Below, one piece after another: positions 36,843 to 46,120 of a stretch of DNA of 64,000 nt. The position numbers and the translations under genes are program-made. The notes beneath the pieces were generated by a model. It saw nothing but the letters and a program-made list of their open reading frames with translations, made no database searches and was not told where the DNA came from. Origin of the DNA: an uncultured Saprospiraceae bacterium (GTDB lineage Bacteria > Bacteroidota > Bacteroidia > Chitinophagales > Saprospiraceae); contig CAKZUK010000033.1 of assembly GCA_937921775.1 (NCBI GenBank), positions 106,216 through 170,215 on the forward strand, written 5' to 3'. How positions within the stretch are numbered: position 1 is the stretch's first letter; each line of letters opens with the position of its first letter.

Positions 36843-36940
36843 AAGGTCTACTAGATTTAACACTTGCAGCTAGCCTATTCCTTGTCTTCTTCCATTCAAA
36901 ACGATCACTCTTCTGTGATACTATTGTGATACTTAGATTG

Positions 36941-36948
36941 TATTTTTG
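36941..36948 (+). promoter_or_regulatory. Candidate -7 box TATTTTTG for the two-component operon
   Basis: It matches TAnnTTTG, 59 bases before the response-regulator ATG at 37008. The -33 element is uncertain. Confidence 0.4.
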
Positions 36949-37007
36949 TAACATAGCGCAATTAGAGCAAACGCAGATCACGATCCCCTTCAAAAATATT
37001 AAAATCT

Positions 37008-37709
37008 ATGAAAAAAGTACTCATCGTAGAAGACGACAAAGACATTGTAGCCTTGTTGAAAATTCACCTCAAAGATTTGCAGTGTGAAGTAGATGCTTGC
37101 TATGACGGCAACGAAGGCTTGCAAAAAGCCCTAAGTAATCCTTACGACCTGATGATACTTGACATCATGTTGCCAGGAAAAGACGGAATGGAAATATGTC
37201 GTAATGTAAGAGCACAAAATTCTCAGACCCCGATCCTAATGCTAACGGCGAAAAGTGAAGAGATAGATAAAGTACTAGGATTAGAAATGGGAGCAGATGA
37301 TTACCTGACTAAACCCTTCAGTATTCGTGAATTTATTGCACGCGTCAAAGCAATCTTTCGGCGCATGGAAATCATGAACAATCCAGTGAACCTAGGCAAC
37401 GGTAGTTTTTTGAAATTTGGTGACTTAGGTGTAGATCTTGATAAGCGAAAAGTTACCGTTAACGATAAAAGAATTGAGCTCTCTCCCAAGGAGTTTGAAT
37501 TACTTAGTTTACTTGCCTCCAACCCAGGGAAAAGTTATGATCGATCAAAGATTTTAAACCTTGTATGGGGTTACGACTTTGATGGTTATGAACACACCGT
37601 TAATTCGCATATCAACCGATTGCGTACTAAAATAGAACCCAATATTCAAGATCCAACTTACATCCTCACTACCTGGGGTGTGGGTTACAGATTTAATGAA
37701 GAATTATGA
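37008..37709 (+). CDS. OmpR/PhoB-family response regulator
   Basis: 233 residues. The receiver domain (1-115) has the acidic pair at 9-10, the phospho-acceptor Asp52 in LMILDIMLPGKDG, Thr80 and the conserved Lys102 in DDYLTKPFS. The C-terminal winged helix (about 132-230) has LSPKEFELLSLL and YILTTWGVGYRF. It acts as a DNA-binding transcription factor controlled by the kinase encoded next; the genes overlap by ATGA at 37706-37709. Target genes are unknown. Confidence 0.95.
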   Translation: MKKVLIVEDDKDIVALLKIHLKDLQCEVDACYDGNEGLQKALSNPYDLMILDIMLPGKDGMEICRNVRAQNSQTPILMLTAKSEEIDKVLGLEMGADDYLTKPFSIREFIARVKAIFRRMEIMNNPVNLGNGSFLKFGDLGVDLDKRKVTVNDKRIELSPKEFELLSLLASNPGKSYDRSKILNLVWGYDFDGYEHTVNSHINRLRTKIEPNIQDPTYILTTWGVGYRFNEEL

Positions 37710-39172
37710 AAAGATTTAAACTCTATTGGAAAATTTCCTTGACGCTTTTGATGCTGATGGCTGTTGTGGGATTTGGCTATATGATGATTACGGGATATAT
37801 CGGTAAACAATACTTAAAAGAGGTAAACCAAAAGTTGTACGGAACCATTGCGGATAGTACTGTCATGATGAACCATATTTGGGAAGAAGGAGAAATCGAT
37901 ACAGTTGCCGTTCAAAAATTGATGTCTTCTATGATGGTCATCAATCCAAATGTGGAGGTTTATTTATTGACACCTGAAGGAGAAATCATTACTTATGTAG
38001 CACCATATAAAAGAGTCAAGCTCAAAAAAGTGGATCTCCGTCCGATAAAAGAATTTGTGTCGGCAAAAGAAAAACCATACATGGAAGGGGATGATCCCAG
38101 GTATCCTGGTGAAAAGAAAGTGTTTTCCGCTGCAGCTATAAAAGAGGACGGAAAGGTCACCGGATATCTTTACATTATTCTAGCAAGTGAGGAGCAGGCT
38201 GCGGTCACGTCTCCACTTTCAGGGAGTTATTTTTTGAGACTAGGGGCGAGCCTCTTTTTCATTACACTAATTGGAGCATTGATGATTGGCCTGTTGGCCT
38301 TTTGGTTGTTGACCAAAAATCTGAGGACCTTGATTGATACGGTTCGCCGGTTTAAAGAAGGAGATTATCAAGCAAGAGTTGTACACGCAGATGATAGTGA
38401 TTTAGCTGGTTTGGCTAATAATTTTAATGAAATGGCAGACACTATTGTGGGGAATATCGATGAGTTAAAATCAGTAGAAAATCTTCGTCGAGAGCTCATC
38501 GCAAATGTCTCACACGATCTGCGTACACCACTAGCAATTATGCAAGGCTACGTTGAAACGCTGATGCTGAAAGAAGATGAAATTGATTCGAATCAGCGTA
38601 AACAATATCTGCAAACCGTACATGATAGCGGGGGAAAACTGTCACGCTTAATCGCTCAGCTATTTGAATATTCCAAACTGGAAGCCAAGCAAATTCAAGC
38701 TAAGAAAGAACCTTTCTTTATCGCTGAATTAGCACAGGACATTTTTCAAAAATACCAACTTCTTGCTAACGAAAAAGGAATTAAGATGAATTTAAATGCC
38801 AACAATAATCTTCCAATGGTTTTTGCTGATATTGGATTGGTAGAACGTGTGATCCAAAACCTAATGGACAATGCACTTAAATTTACGCCTAGTGGGGGGG
38901 AAGTGACTATAGAATTAGCTGAAAAAGATAAAAGCGTTGAAGTGCGTATCGAGGATACCGGTCCAGGTATTTCTCGACAAGAGCAAGCCGCTATTTTTGA
39001 CCGCTACGGACAAGTGGGTAAAGAAGAGAATAAGTTAAAGGGAGCAGGACTTGGTCTAACCATTGCTAAGAAGATATTAGAATTGCATAATGCTACGATC
39101 AGAGTGCAGAGTAAACTAAACGAAGGGACTACTTTTATTTTTCAATTGCCTTCTTACATTGAAGTTGCGTAA
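37706..39172 (+). CDS. Membrane sensor histidine kinase with HAMP domain
   Basis: The 488-residue protein has TM1 (10-32), a periplasmic sensor of about 145 residues (33-178), TM2 (180-203), HAMP (204-255), HisKA with His270 in ANVSHDLRTPL, and HATPase with VIQNLMDNALKF, EDTGPGIS and GAGLGLTIAKK. Start ATG overlaps the regulator stop, so translation is coupled. The periplasmic part has a PAS-like strand pattern (VEVYLLTPEGEIITYV). The signal sensed cannot be told. Confidence 0.95.
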   Translation: MKRFKLYWKISLTLLMLMAVVGFGYMMITGYIGKQYLKEVNQKLYGTIADSTVMMNHIWEEGEIDTVAVQKLMSSMMVINPNVEVYLLTPEGEIITYVAPYKRVKLKKVDLRPIKEFVSAKEKPYMEGDDPRYPGEKKVFSAAAIKEDGKVTGYLYIILASEEQAAVTSPLSGSYFLRLGASLFFITLIGALMIGLLAFWLLTKNLRTLIDTVRRFKEGDYQARVVHADDSDLAGLANNFNEMADTIVGNIDELKSVENLRRELIANVSHDLRTPLAIMQGYVETLMLKEDEIDSNQRKQYLQTVHDSGGKLSRLIAQLFEYSKLEAKQIQAKKEPFFIAELAQDIFQKYQLLANEKGIKMNLNANNNLPMVFADIGLVERVIQNLMDNALKFTPSGGEVTIELAEKDKSVEVRIEDTGPGISRQEQAAIFDRYGQVGKEENKLKGAGLGLTIAKKILELHNATIRVQSKLNEGTTFIFQLPSYIEVA

Positions 39173-39371
39173 ATGGAAGCATAACTTCGATTACGTTAAG
39201 TCGGCCTACTTCAATTGACTTTGTTTTAATGACATATGAATTAGAGGGCATTAAAGGAAAGAAATCCATTTTGATCCATCTTTCCATTATTGTCATTTGA
39301 AGAGATAGACTTGTGAATTGAAGAACGCGTCTCGTCTGTCAATAAGGAAAATTGAAACGGTCACAGCCACT

Positions 39372-40850
39372 TTAATTTTTCAAGTTCTTGCCTTCTACCA
39401 AATAGATTCCCCCAGCCCAGAACAACAAAAAAACAGTACTCATGAACAAACGTATAGCCAAATGGCTATCACTCAAATCGATCAATTGACTCAGATAATA
39501 AACCAATATCGCAGATCCGATGTAGCCCAATATTTTTCCAACAGGATAAGCAATCGGATAATATTTTTGTCCAATCAAATAACTAACCGTTGCCATAAAA
39601 GCATAGCAAGCTAGCGCTGCCCAAGCGGCACCCATGTAGCCAATCTTTGGGATCAATAAAAAATTTAGCGACAGCGTAACGACTACTCCACCCAATGAAA
39701 TATAAGCGCCATATTTCGTTCGGTCTGTCAACTTAAACCAAATCGAAAAGTTGTAGTACATGCCTAAAAAGAAAAAAGCCAATAACAAAAGAGGGACAAC
39801 TTCTAAGCCTACACGATAAGCCTCGTCTAGAAAATATTGGATCACATCCAGATACAACATGATTCCTAAGAAGGCGAAACTTCCAACTAGCGCAAAAGCT
39901 TGCCCTACTTGCTCATAAGTTTTTTTAGCATTATCCTTTTTTGCATTTCTGAAAAAGAAAGGCTCTGCTGCATAATTGAATGCTTGCGTAAATAAACTCA
40001 TCAGTATGGCTATTTTGTAACAACCACCGTATATGCCGATTTGACTAAGCCTTGAGTCAAAATCACCGGGCAATAAATATTTCATCAAAGGCATACTAAT
40101 TAATTGGTTAATAACACCTGCCAGGCCAACTATGACAAGCGGCATCGCATACCACAACATTTTTTTCCACAAGACAGCATCAAACTCAAATTTGATTTTC
40201 CTAAACATCGGAAGTAAAAGAACAAACACGAGCCCACTGGCCAATAAGTTTGAAATGAAAACAAATGAAATCCTATTTTCTGAATCATAAATAGCACTCG
40301 CCCAAGAAACACCTTTTTCGATCAACCAGGGACAAGCTTCCAAAAAGAAGAAGATGAACACAAGGTTAACGATAATGTTAAGTGTTTTTAAAAAGGCGAA
40401 ACGTATTGGCCGATTTTCAAGACGTAATCGCGCAAACGGGATAGCCGACAAAGCATCAAAAGCTATGATGAACGTAAACCAAATTACATAATCAGCATGA
40501 TCTGGATACTTAAGAAGCTCTGCAAGGAATTGGGAGAACAAAAGTAGTATGCTTACAAATACACTTGTTGTAACTAACAAAGACCAGGAGGCGGTCGAAA
40601 AGGTCTTATCCATCTGCTCCTTACTCCCACTCCCGAAGCGGAAGAAAGTGGTTTCCATTCGATAAGTAAAAAAAACCATTAGCAAGCCAGCGTAAGTATA
40701 CATATCTGTAACTACTCCGTACTGGCCTGTCAGAAAGGCACGACTAAGATAGGGTGTCAAAATTACATAGTTAAGTAGTCGACTCAAAATGCTACTAACA
40801 CCATAAATAGCTGTTTCGCCTGCTAACTTTTTTAATACCGATGATTTCAA
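39372..40850 (-). CDS. Polysaccharide/oligosaccharide flippase (Wzx-type, MOP superfamily)
   Basis: The 492-residue protein has about 14 transmembrane helices and the polysaccharide-synthesis start SSVLKKLAGETAIYGVSSIL. It should flip lipid-linked glycans across the inner membrane. Start codon is TTG at 40850; no in-frame ATG or GTG is near, and the family N-terminus begins right here. The gene is not in a glycan cluster, so its substrate is not defined. Confidence 0.85.
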   Translation of the reverse strand: MKSSVLKKLAGETAIYGVSSILSRLLNYVILTPYLSRAFLTGQYGVVTDMYTYAGLLMVFFTYRMETTFFRFGSGSKEQMDKTFSTASWSLLVTTSVFVSILLLFSQFLAELLKYPDHADYVIWFTFIIAFDALSAIPFARLRLENRPIRFAFLKTLNIIVNLVFIFFFLEACPWLIEKGVSWASAIYDSENRISFVFISNLLASGLVFVLLLPMFRKIKFEFDAVLWKKMLWYAMPLVIVGLAGVINQLISMPLMKYLLPGDFDSRLSQIGIYGGCYKIAILMSLFTQAFNYAAEPFFFRNAKKDNAKKTYEQVGQAFALVGSFAFLGIMLYLDVIQYFLDEAYRVGLEVVPLLLLAFFFLGMYYNFSIWFKLTDRTKYGAYISLGGVVVTLSLNFLLIPKIGYMGAAWAALACYAFMATVSYLIGQKYYPIAYPVGKILGYIGSAILVYYLSQLIDLSDSHLAIRLFMSTVFLLFWAGGIYLVEGKNLKN

Positions 40851-40964
40851 ACGCGTTTTATTTTAAAATAATTTCTAAACGAAATCATTTATTGAGGGCT
40901 CAAATGTAAGCAACCTTATACTCGAAAAAAAATCAAAAATTCCTTATTGCTGTAAGATTAATAG

Positions 40965-40972
40965 TATTTTTG
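40965..40972 (+). promoter_or_regulatory. Candidate -7 box TATTTTTG for the M42 peptidase gene
   Basis: It fits TAnnTTTG, with a TTG about 15 bases upstream. A leader of about 105 bases would precede the ATG at 41083. Confidence 0.35.
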
Positions 40973-41082
40973 CGCCACCATAAACTGTATTCACACACTA
41001 AAAAGAACAAATACCCGCCCAATTCGTACAAATATCTGTTCAGGCAATGACTGCCTAGAGCAAAAACCAAGTTGTCTTATTT

Positions 41083-42132
41083 ATGAAAAATTTAGAATTA
41101 CTCAAAAAGATTTGTGAAACACCGGGGGCTCCGGGCTTTGAACAACGCATCCGTACACTCATTCTAAAAGAGCTGAAAGGGCTGGCTGATGAAGTTAGTG
41201 TCGATCCAATGGGAAGTATCATCGCGGTGAAAAAAGGAAAGACGGATAAAAAAGTAATGGTTGCTGCGCATATGGATGAAATCGGTTTCATCGTGACGCA
41301 TATCGATGATGAAGGATTTATCCGATTTCATACTCTTGGAGGTTTTGACCCAAAAACACTGACTTCACAACGTGTCATCGTACACGGTAAAAAAGATGTG
41401 ATTGGCATCATGGGATGTAAACCAATTCACCTAATGAAAACAGAGGAAAGAGGAAAGCCAATGCCGATAGAAGAATATTTTATAGATACGGGCTTGCCAG
41501 TAAAAGAGGTAAAGAAATTAATCAACGTAGGTGATTCAATCACACGAGAACGTGAACTCATCGAGATGGGAGATTGTGTCAACTCAAAATCATTAGATAA
41601 TCGTGTTTCCGTTTTTATATTATTAGAAGTATTGCGTGAGCTCAAAGGCAAAAAGGTTCCTTATGATATTTATGCCGTATTTACTGTTCAGGAAGAGGTT
41701 GGCTTGCGAGGAGCTATTGCTGCAGCACACTTGATCAATCCTGATTTTGGATTTGGTTTGGATGTAACCATTGCCTTCGATGTACCTGGTGCGCAGTCGC
41801 ATGAAATGATTACCCGACTGAATAAAGGTACCGCTATCAAGTTGATGGATGGTATGTCAATCTGTGATTATCGAATGGTTAAATACCTAAAAGAAATTGG
41901 AACGAAAAAGAAAATAGCTTGGCAACCAGAAATTCTTCCTCGTGGAGGAACGGATACTGCTGGCATCCAACGTTACGGCAAGTCAGGTGCTATTACTGGT
42001 GCGATCTCTATTCCACTACGTAACATGCATCAAACAATCGAACTAGTTCACAAAAACGATATCAGAAGTACTATCGACCTTTTGCGTGAAGCATTGAAAG
42101 GTTTAGATAAGTATGATTGGTCGTTTAAATAG
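41083..42132 (+). CDS. M42-family metallo-aminopeptidase
   Basis: 349 residues. Metal ligands and the general base of the co-catalytic di-metal site are visible: His63 and Asp65 in AAHMDEIGF, Asp172 in SLDNRVS, and Glu204-Glu205 in TVQEEVGLRG. Later motifs are AFDVPGAQS and GGTDTAGIQ, and the final metal His is in RNMHQTIE. M42 members remove N-terminal residues from peptides, often as large dodecamers; some were first described as cellulases. Cytosolic, monocistronic, with a long perfect hairpin 2 bases after the stop codon. Confidence 0.92.
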   Translation: MKNLELLKKICETPGAPGFEQRIRTLILKELKGLADEVSVDPMGSIIAVKKGKTDKKVMVAAHMDEIGFIVTHIDDEGFIRFHTLGGFDPKTLTSQRVIVHGKKDVIGIMGCKPIHLMKTEERGKPMPIEEYFIDTGLPVKEVKKLINVGDSITRERELIEMGDCVNSKSLDNRVSVFILLEVLRELKGKKVPYDIYAVFTVQEEVGLRGAIAAAHLINPDFGFGLDVTIAFDVPGAQSHEMITRLNKGTAIKLMDGMSICDYRMVKYLKEIGTKKKIAWQPEILPRGGTDTAGIQRYGKSGAITGAISIPLRNMHQTIELVHKNDIRSTIDLLREALKGLDKYDWSFK

Positions 42133-42134
42133 AT

Positions 42135-42182
42135 AAGTTGGAAGTTCACTCGATCGCGGAGTCTCGAGTGAACTTCCAACTT
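42135..42182. repeat. Intergenic palindromic repeat, copy 3 (perfect 19-bp stem)
   Basis: The left arm (42135-42153, AAGTTGGAAGTTCACTCGA) is exactly complementary to the right arm (42164-42182). The loop is TCGCGGAGTC. It is followed by further TTCCAACTTCCAA and TTTTT. It starts 2 bases after the M42 stop, so it may also act as a terminator. Confidence 0.85.
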
Positions 42183-42368
42183 CCAACTTCCAATTTTTCA
42201 TCACTTACCAATTTTTAAAATTCGATAGCTAATCAGTCGAGTCTTAGTGAACTCAGTGCCCTTAGTATTTAAAGATTACGTCAGAAGTAAACCTCTTTTT
42301 GTCATACTGAGCGCTCTATCGACTCAGCGTCGCCAGTTAGACAATTAGAACCAAAACTACAGCATACC

Positions 42369-42614
42369 ATGTGGACAGAAAAAGGCAATAAACTAAAAGC
42401 AACTTTCCAATTCGAAAACTTCACCGAAGCATTTGCCTTTATGACCGAAGTGGCCTTCCAATCAGAGAAGCAAAATCATCATCCCAACTGGTCAAACATT
42501 TACAATACCGTCAGTTTCGAATTAAATACACATGATGCAGCTAACACCGTTACCGAAAAAGATCATAAATTAGCGGAGGCAATCGATTTGATTTATGCCA
42601 AATACACCGCTTAA
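42369..42614 (+). CDS. 4a-hydroxytetrahydrobiopterin dehydratase (pterin carbinolamine dehydratase)
   Basis: 81 residues, full length for the family. It has the conserved EKQNHHPNW (33-41, with His37 and His38), YNTVSFELNTHDA (45-57) and TEKDHKLAEAID motifs. It dehydrates the 4a-carbinolamine formed by aromatic amino acid hydroxylases, but no such hydroxylase is in the window. It lies 12 bases upstream of the aminotransferase gene, so the pair is co-transcribed. Confidence 0.9.
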   Translation: MWTEKGNKLKATFQFENFTEAFAFMTEVAFQSEKQNHHPNWSNIYNTVSFELNTHDAANTVTEKDHKLAEAIDLIYAKYTA

Positions 42615-42626
42615 AATGATCTCTTT

Positions 42627-43769
42627 ATGGAATTCGAATCCAAGCTTCCCAGGGTAGGAACTACCATTTTTACAGTCATGTCTGCTCTAGCGCGGGAGCA
42701 TGATGCGATTAATCTGTCTCAAGGTTTTCCCAATTTTGATTGTTCGCCGAAGTTACACAGTCTTGTTCAGGAGTATATGACTAAAGGTCATAATCAATAT
42801 GCGCCTATGGCTGGTGTTCCTGCTTTGAGAGAGGCCCTTGCTGGGAAAATAAAAAATCTATATGGTACACAGGTTGATGCAAATTCGGAAATAACGATTA
42901 CTGCTGGTGCAACGCAAGCAATCTTTACCATTATTTCTGCTTTTGTGAAAACAGGAGATGAAGTTATATTGTTAGAGCCAGCCTACGATTCTTACAAGCC
43001 ATCTATTGAATTGATGGGAGCGGTCCCCGTAATTTACGAACTCACAGCACCAGATTATAAAGTAGATTGGGATAAAATGAAATCGCTTTGTTCGGATCGA
43101 ACCCGAATGATTATTGTGAACACACCACATAATCCAACAGGAACTATATTGACGGCAGAGGACATGGAGGCTTTGCAAGATTTGACTAGAGATACCAATA
43201 TTTTAGTACTGAGTGATGAGGTGTATGAGCATTTGATTTATGACGGGGAGGAACATCAATCAGTACTTCGTTTTCCGGAATTATTTCAACGAACTTTGAT
43301 TACCTATTCTTTTGGGAAAACCTTTCATAGTACGGGGTGGAAGATTGGTTACTGCGTAGCTCCAAAGTATTTGATGAAGGAATTCCGAAAGGTACATCAG
43401 TTCAATGTATTTAGTGTCAATACACCAATGCAATACGCTATTGCTGATTTTATGAGTAATCCAAATGAATATCTTTCGCTCAATAATTTCTTTCAACGGA
43501 AAAGAGATTTCTTTTTAGAAACAATGAATGGATCTCGCTTCCGGCCTATTCCTTGCAAAGGAACTTACTTCCAATTGTTTGATTATTCTGAAATTAGTGA
43601 AGAGAAGGATACAGATTTTGCAAAGCGAATGACCAGTGAATTTGGTGTGGCTTCTATTCCTGTCTCTGTTTTTTATTCGAATGGCCGAGATGAGAAAGTG
43701 GTTCGTTTTTGTTTTGCCAAAACGGAGGATTTATTGGCTCGAGCAGGGGAAGTATTGCGAACTATTTGA
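42627..43769 (+). CDS. PLP-dependent aminotransferase, probable methionine aminotransferase
   Basis: The 380-residue fold-type I enzyme has the PLP Lys231 in YSFGKTFHSTGWKIGY, NTPHNPTG for cofactor Asn, and LSDEVYEHLIYDG. The N-terminus (LPRVGTTIFTVMSALA, INLSQGFPNF) matches the YbdL/kynurenine-oxoglutarate group. It should transaminate methionine, aromatic or kynurenine-type substrates. The pterin dehydratase upstream fits an aromatic amino acid context. Its stop abuts the next convergent gene. Confidence 0.92.
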   Translation: MEFESKLPRVGTTIFTVMSALAREHDAINLSQGFPNFDCSPKLHSLVQEYMTKGHNQYAPMAGVPALREALAGKIKNLYGTQVDANSEITITAGATQAIFTIISAFVKTGDEVILLEPAYDSYKPSIELMGAVPVIYELTAPDYKVDWDKMKSLCSDRTRMIIVNTPHNPTGTILTAEDMEALQDLTRDTNILVLSDEVYEHLIYDGEEHQSVLRFPELFQRTLITYSFGKTFHSTGWKIGYCVAPKYLMKEFRKVHQFNVFSVNTPMQYAIADFMSNPNEYLSLNNFFQRKRDFFLETMNGSRFRPIPCKGTYFQLFDYSEISEEKDTDFAKRMTSEFGVASIPVSVFYSNGRDEKVVRFCFAKTEDLLARAGEVLRTI

Positions 43770-43770
43770 T

Positions 43771-44067
43771 TTAGATTTTCATGCCATCCTTTTTAGCTTT
43801 CATCCATTTTTTTTCACTTGATGTCCAAACAATTCGTCCAAATACAAAACCAGCTAAAGCAAAAAACATCAAGCTAAAAGCGAGATGGCGAACAAAATTC
43901 ATAGAAAGCAAAGCTTCTGCATTCCAGGCATGATCAAGTAGTTGCGTCACCACTGCATAGAGTAGTCCTGTACAAAACCCCCAGCCTGCAACTCCAGACA
44001 TCCAAACAAAATTATCTTTACCTTTTTCGCGGACGTGTGTCCATCGTTCGAATTGACGTTGATTCAT
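43771..44067 (-). CDS. Small two-helix membrane protein
   Basis: 98 residues starting MNQRQFERWTHVREKGK, with two predicted transmembrane helices (about 24-46 and 58-80) and a basic C-terminus (KKWMKAKKDGMKI). Both ends should be cytoplasmic. I do not recognise a named family. It follows scpA by 14 bases and is likely translated from the same mRNA. Confidence 0.75.
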   Translation of the reverse strand: MNQRQFERWTHVREKGKDNFVWMSGVAGWGFCTGLLYAVVTQLLDHAWNAEALLSMNFVRHLAFSLMFFALAGFVFGRIVWTSSEKKWMKAKKDGMKI

Positions 44068-44081
44068 GATGTATTGATTAG

Positions 44082-44855
44082 CTACTCCTCTTCCGAACTA
44101 GAACGAACAGCATTAGGATCCGGTACTTCTAACCAAAGATTGTTATGTCCAATTCCCTGCGTGCATCTCAGCTTATCTAAGTTCAATAATTCAAGCATAG
44201 CCAAAAAAGTAATAATGGCATGTACTCGATCCTGACAAGCACTAAATATATCTTTAAAGGGCGTACGTTCACCCCAACGAACTTTCGAAAGAATAAAAAC
44301 TTGCTGCCCTTGCACCGAATAGTTGTATCGATACACCTTGTGTACCGCCTGTGCTTTCTTATCCTCAATTCGAGTAACGACACCTTGAAAGGCTTTTAAT
44401 AATTTGAAAAGCGTCAGCGATTCTAGTTCTAAATCTACTAGTTCTTTTTCCGCAATTTCTTTAAGCTCTCGCTTATTGCTACCACGTACATTTCGCAAGG
44501 AACGATCTTCCTCCATCTTTCGCATGTCTTCCAGTACACTCTTGTAGCGCTTGTATTCCATCAATCGCTGAACCAGCTCATCACGCGGATCAATCTCATT
44601 TCCTTCTTCATCCAAAGGCTTTCGAGGAATCAACAACTTAGCCTTGATGCGCATTAAAGTCGCGGCAACCAATATGAATTCACTAGCCAAATCAATGTTT
44701 AACTCTTCCATCGCACGTATATAAGCGAGAAAGTCCTCCGTAATCTTAGCGATTGGAATGTCATGGATATCCAACTCGTCCCGTTCAATAAAGAACAAGA
44801 GTAAGTCAAAAGGACCCTTAAATTGAGGAAGTTGTATATTGTAAGTTGCGCTCAT
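44082..44855 (-). CDS. scpA: Segregation and condensation protein A
   Basis: 257 residues. It has the kleisin N-terminal motif FKGPFDLLLFFIERDELDI and IDLASEFILVAATLMRIKAK, the linker with GNEIDPRDELVQRLMEYKRYK, and a C-terminal winged-helix region (VHAIITFLAMLELLNLD). It bridges the SMC heads in chromosome condensation. No scpB is adjacent. Confidence 0.95.
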   Translation of the reverse strand: MSATYNIQLPQFKGPFDLLLFFIERDELDIHDIPIAKITEDFLAYIRAMEELNIDLASEFILVAATLMRIKAKLLIPRKPLDEEGNEIDPRDELVQRLMEYKRYKSVLEDMRKMEEDRSLRNVRGSNKRELKEIAEKELVDLELESLTLFKLLKAFQGVVTRIEDKKAQAVHKVYRYNYSVQGQQVFILSKVRWGERTPFKDIFSACQDRVHAIITFLAMLELLNLDKLRCTQGIGHNNLWLEVPDPNAVRSSSEEE

Positions 44856-45019
44856 TAAATTTCTGTGATTTCAGACCTCAAATATACGGAAAACTACAGC
44901 GATTCCGGTAGTTTTGCAGTCTGATATGAAATTTATTTGAGGACATCAATGAGGATGAGAAACACTAAGCCAAGTCTGGCAATCTTCATTAATGCTACTC
45001 GACACCACAACCAATAATT

Positions 45020-45730
45020 TTGAGCAAAAAAGGAAAATTATACCTGATTCCATGTCCACTTGGCGAAAATGCCGGACATACCATTCCTCCTTATGTGGTC
45101 TCGATTCTACATGAATTGGATGTTTTTATAGCTGAAAGAGCAAAAACGGCTCGGGCTTTCATTAAAACAACTCATACTACTAAGCCATTTAGTGAACTGA
45201 CCTTCTATGAGCTGAATAAACGGAGTGAAGATGCAGAAGTCGCTACTTTTTTGCAAGATGCAGAGGCTGGTAAGGACGTCGGTTTGCTCTCAGAGGCGGG
45301 TTGTCCAGGTGTAGCGGATCCTGGGGCTGTCATTGTAGAGATGGCACATCGAAAAGGTATTGAAGTGATACCTTTGGTAGGACCATCCTCTATTTTGTTA
45401 GCATTGATGGGAGCTGGAATGAATGGTCAATCCTTTACTTTTCATGGCTATTTACCAGTAAAAAAGCCTGAATTAGCTAAAGAGCTTAAGAAATTAGAAC
45501 AAATATCAGGGCGTTTGCGTCAAACGCAAATTTTCATAGAAACCCCCTATCGCAGCAATGGTATGCTGGAAGAAATGCTCAACGTATTGGCTCCTTCTAC
45601 TAAGGTTTGTGTGGCAACTGACCTTACACTAGAGACAGAGTTAATCAAAACTAAACGGGTAAAGGCATGGAAGTCGGGAGGATTACCTGATTTGCATAAG
45701 CGACCCACGGTATTTTTATTAGAATCGTAA
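45020..45730 (+). CDS. SAM-dependent methyltransferase of the tetrapyrrole/RsmI type
   Basis: 236 residues. The tetrapyrrole-methylase fold is shown by GKLYLIPCPLGEN, LLSEAGCPGVADPGAVIV and PLVGPSSILLALMGAGM, and by FHGYLPVKK, which resembles the RsmI motif. RsmI 2'-O-methylates C1402 of 16S rRNA; this shorter Bacteroidota version is probably related, but its target is not proved. Start codon is TTG; upstream in-frame codons offer only ATT or ATA. Confidence 0.85.
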   Translation: MSKKGKLYLIPCPLGENAGHTIPPYVVSILHELDVFIAERAKTARAFIKTTHTTKPFSELTFYELNKRSEDAEVATFLQDAEAGKDVGLLSEAGCPGVADPGAVIVEMAHRKGIEVIPLVGPSSILLALMGAGMNGQSFTFHGYLPVKKPELAKELKKLEQISGRLRQTQIFIETPYRSNGMLEEMLNVLAPSTKVCVATDLTLETELIKTKRVKAWKSGGLPDLHKRPTVFLLES

Positions 45731-46120
45731 TAGGCCATAGTCGTAACTGACAGTTGCAATGTGTAATATGGTTTGGGCTTTTCGAAATCTGAAACTTTGT
45801 TTTCTCCTTTTTATATTGTAGATCAGGGGCTTATCTATGCGTGTTAGATTTTTGAACCACGTATATAGAAATAATATGGCTTGTTTCTTGTCTTTAATTA
45901 GAGCGATAGAATTTTAGCTTTGAAATGTGAATAACAAAGTTGAAATTTTAGCGTTTTATGTCAAGCATCTATTTAAAGTACCAAATCAAGATTAATGTTA
46001 AAATGATTATTTCCTAGCGTTTAAGCTGTGGGAAATTGATTTTAAGAATAATTTTTGTCGAAGATATATTTAACTTTGCATGCTCATGAACATTAACGAG
46101 TTGTTCTTCCCCATTACCTA
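45731..46120. other. Intergenic region upstream of the DUF6089 gene
   Basis: No gene is seen. At 46071-46078 TAACTTTG fits the TAnnTTTG promoter box, 43 bases before the annotated start at 46121. Confidence 0.45.

Noticed and set aside
39318..39614. 98-codon plus-strand frame over the 3' end of the flippase gene
   Set aside because: Antisense to a strong membrane-protein gene; its low-complexity composition mirrors that gene.
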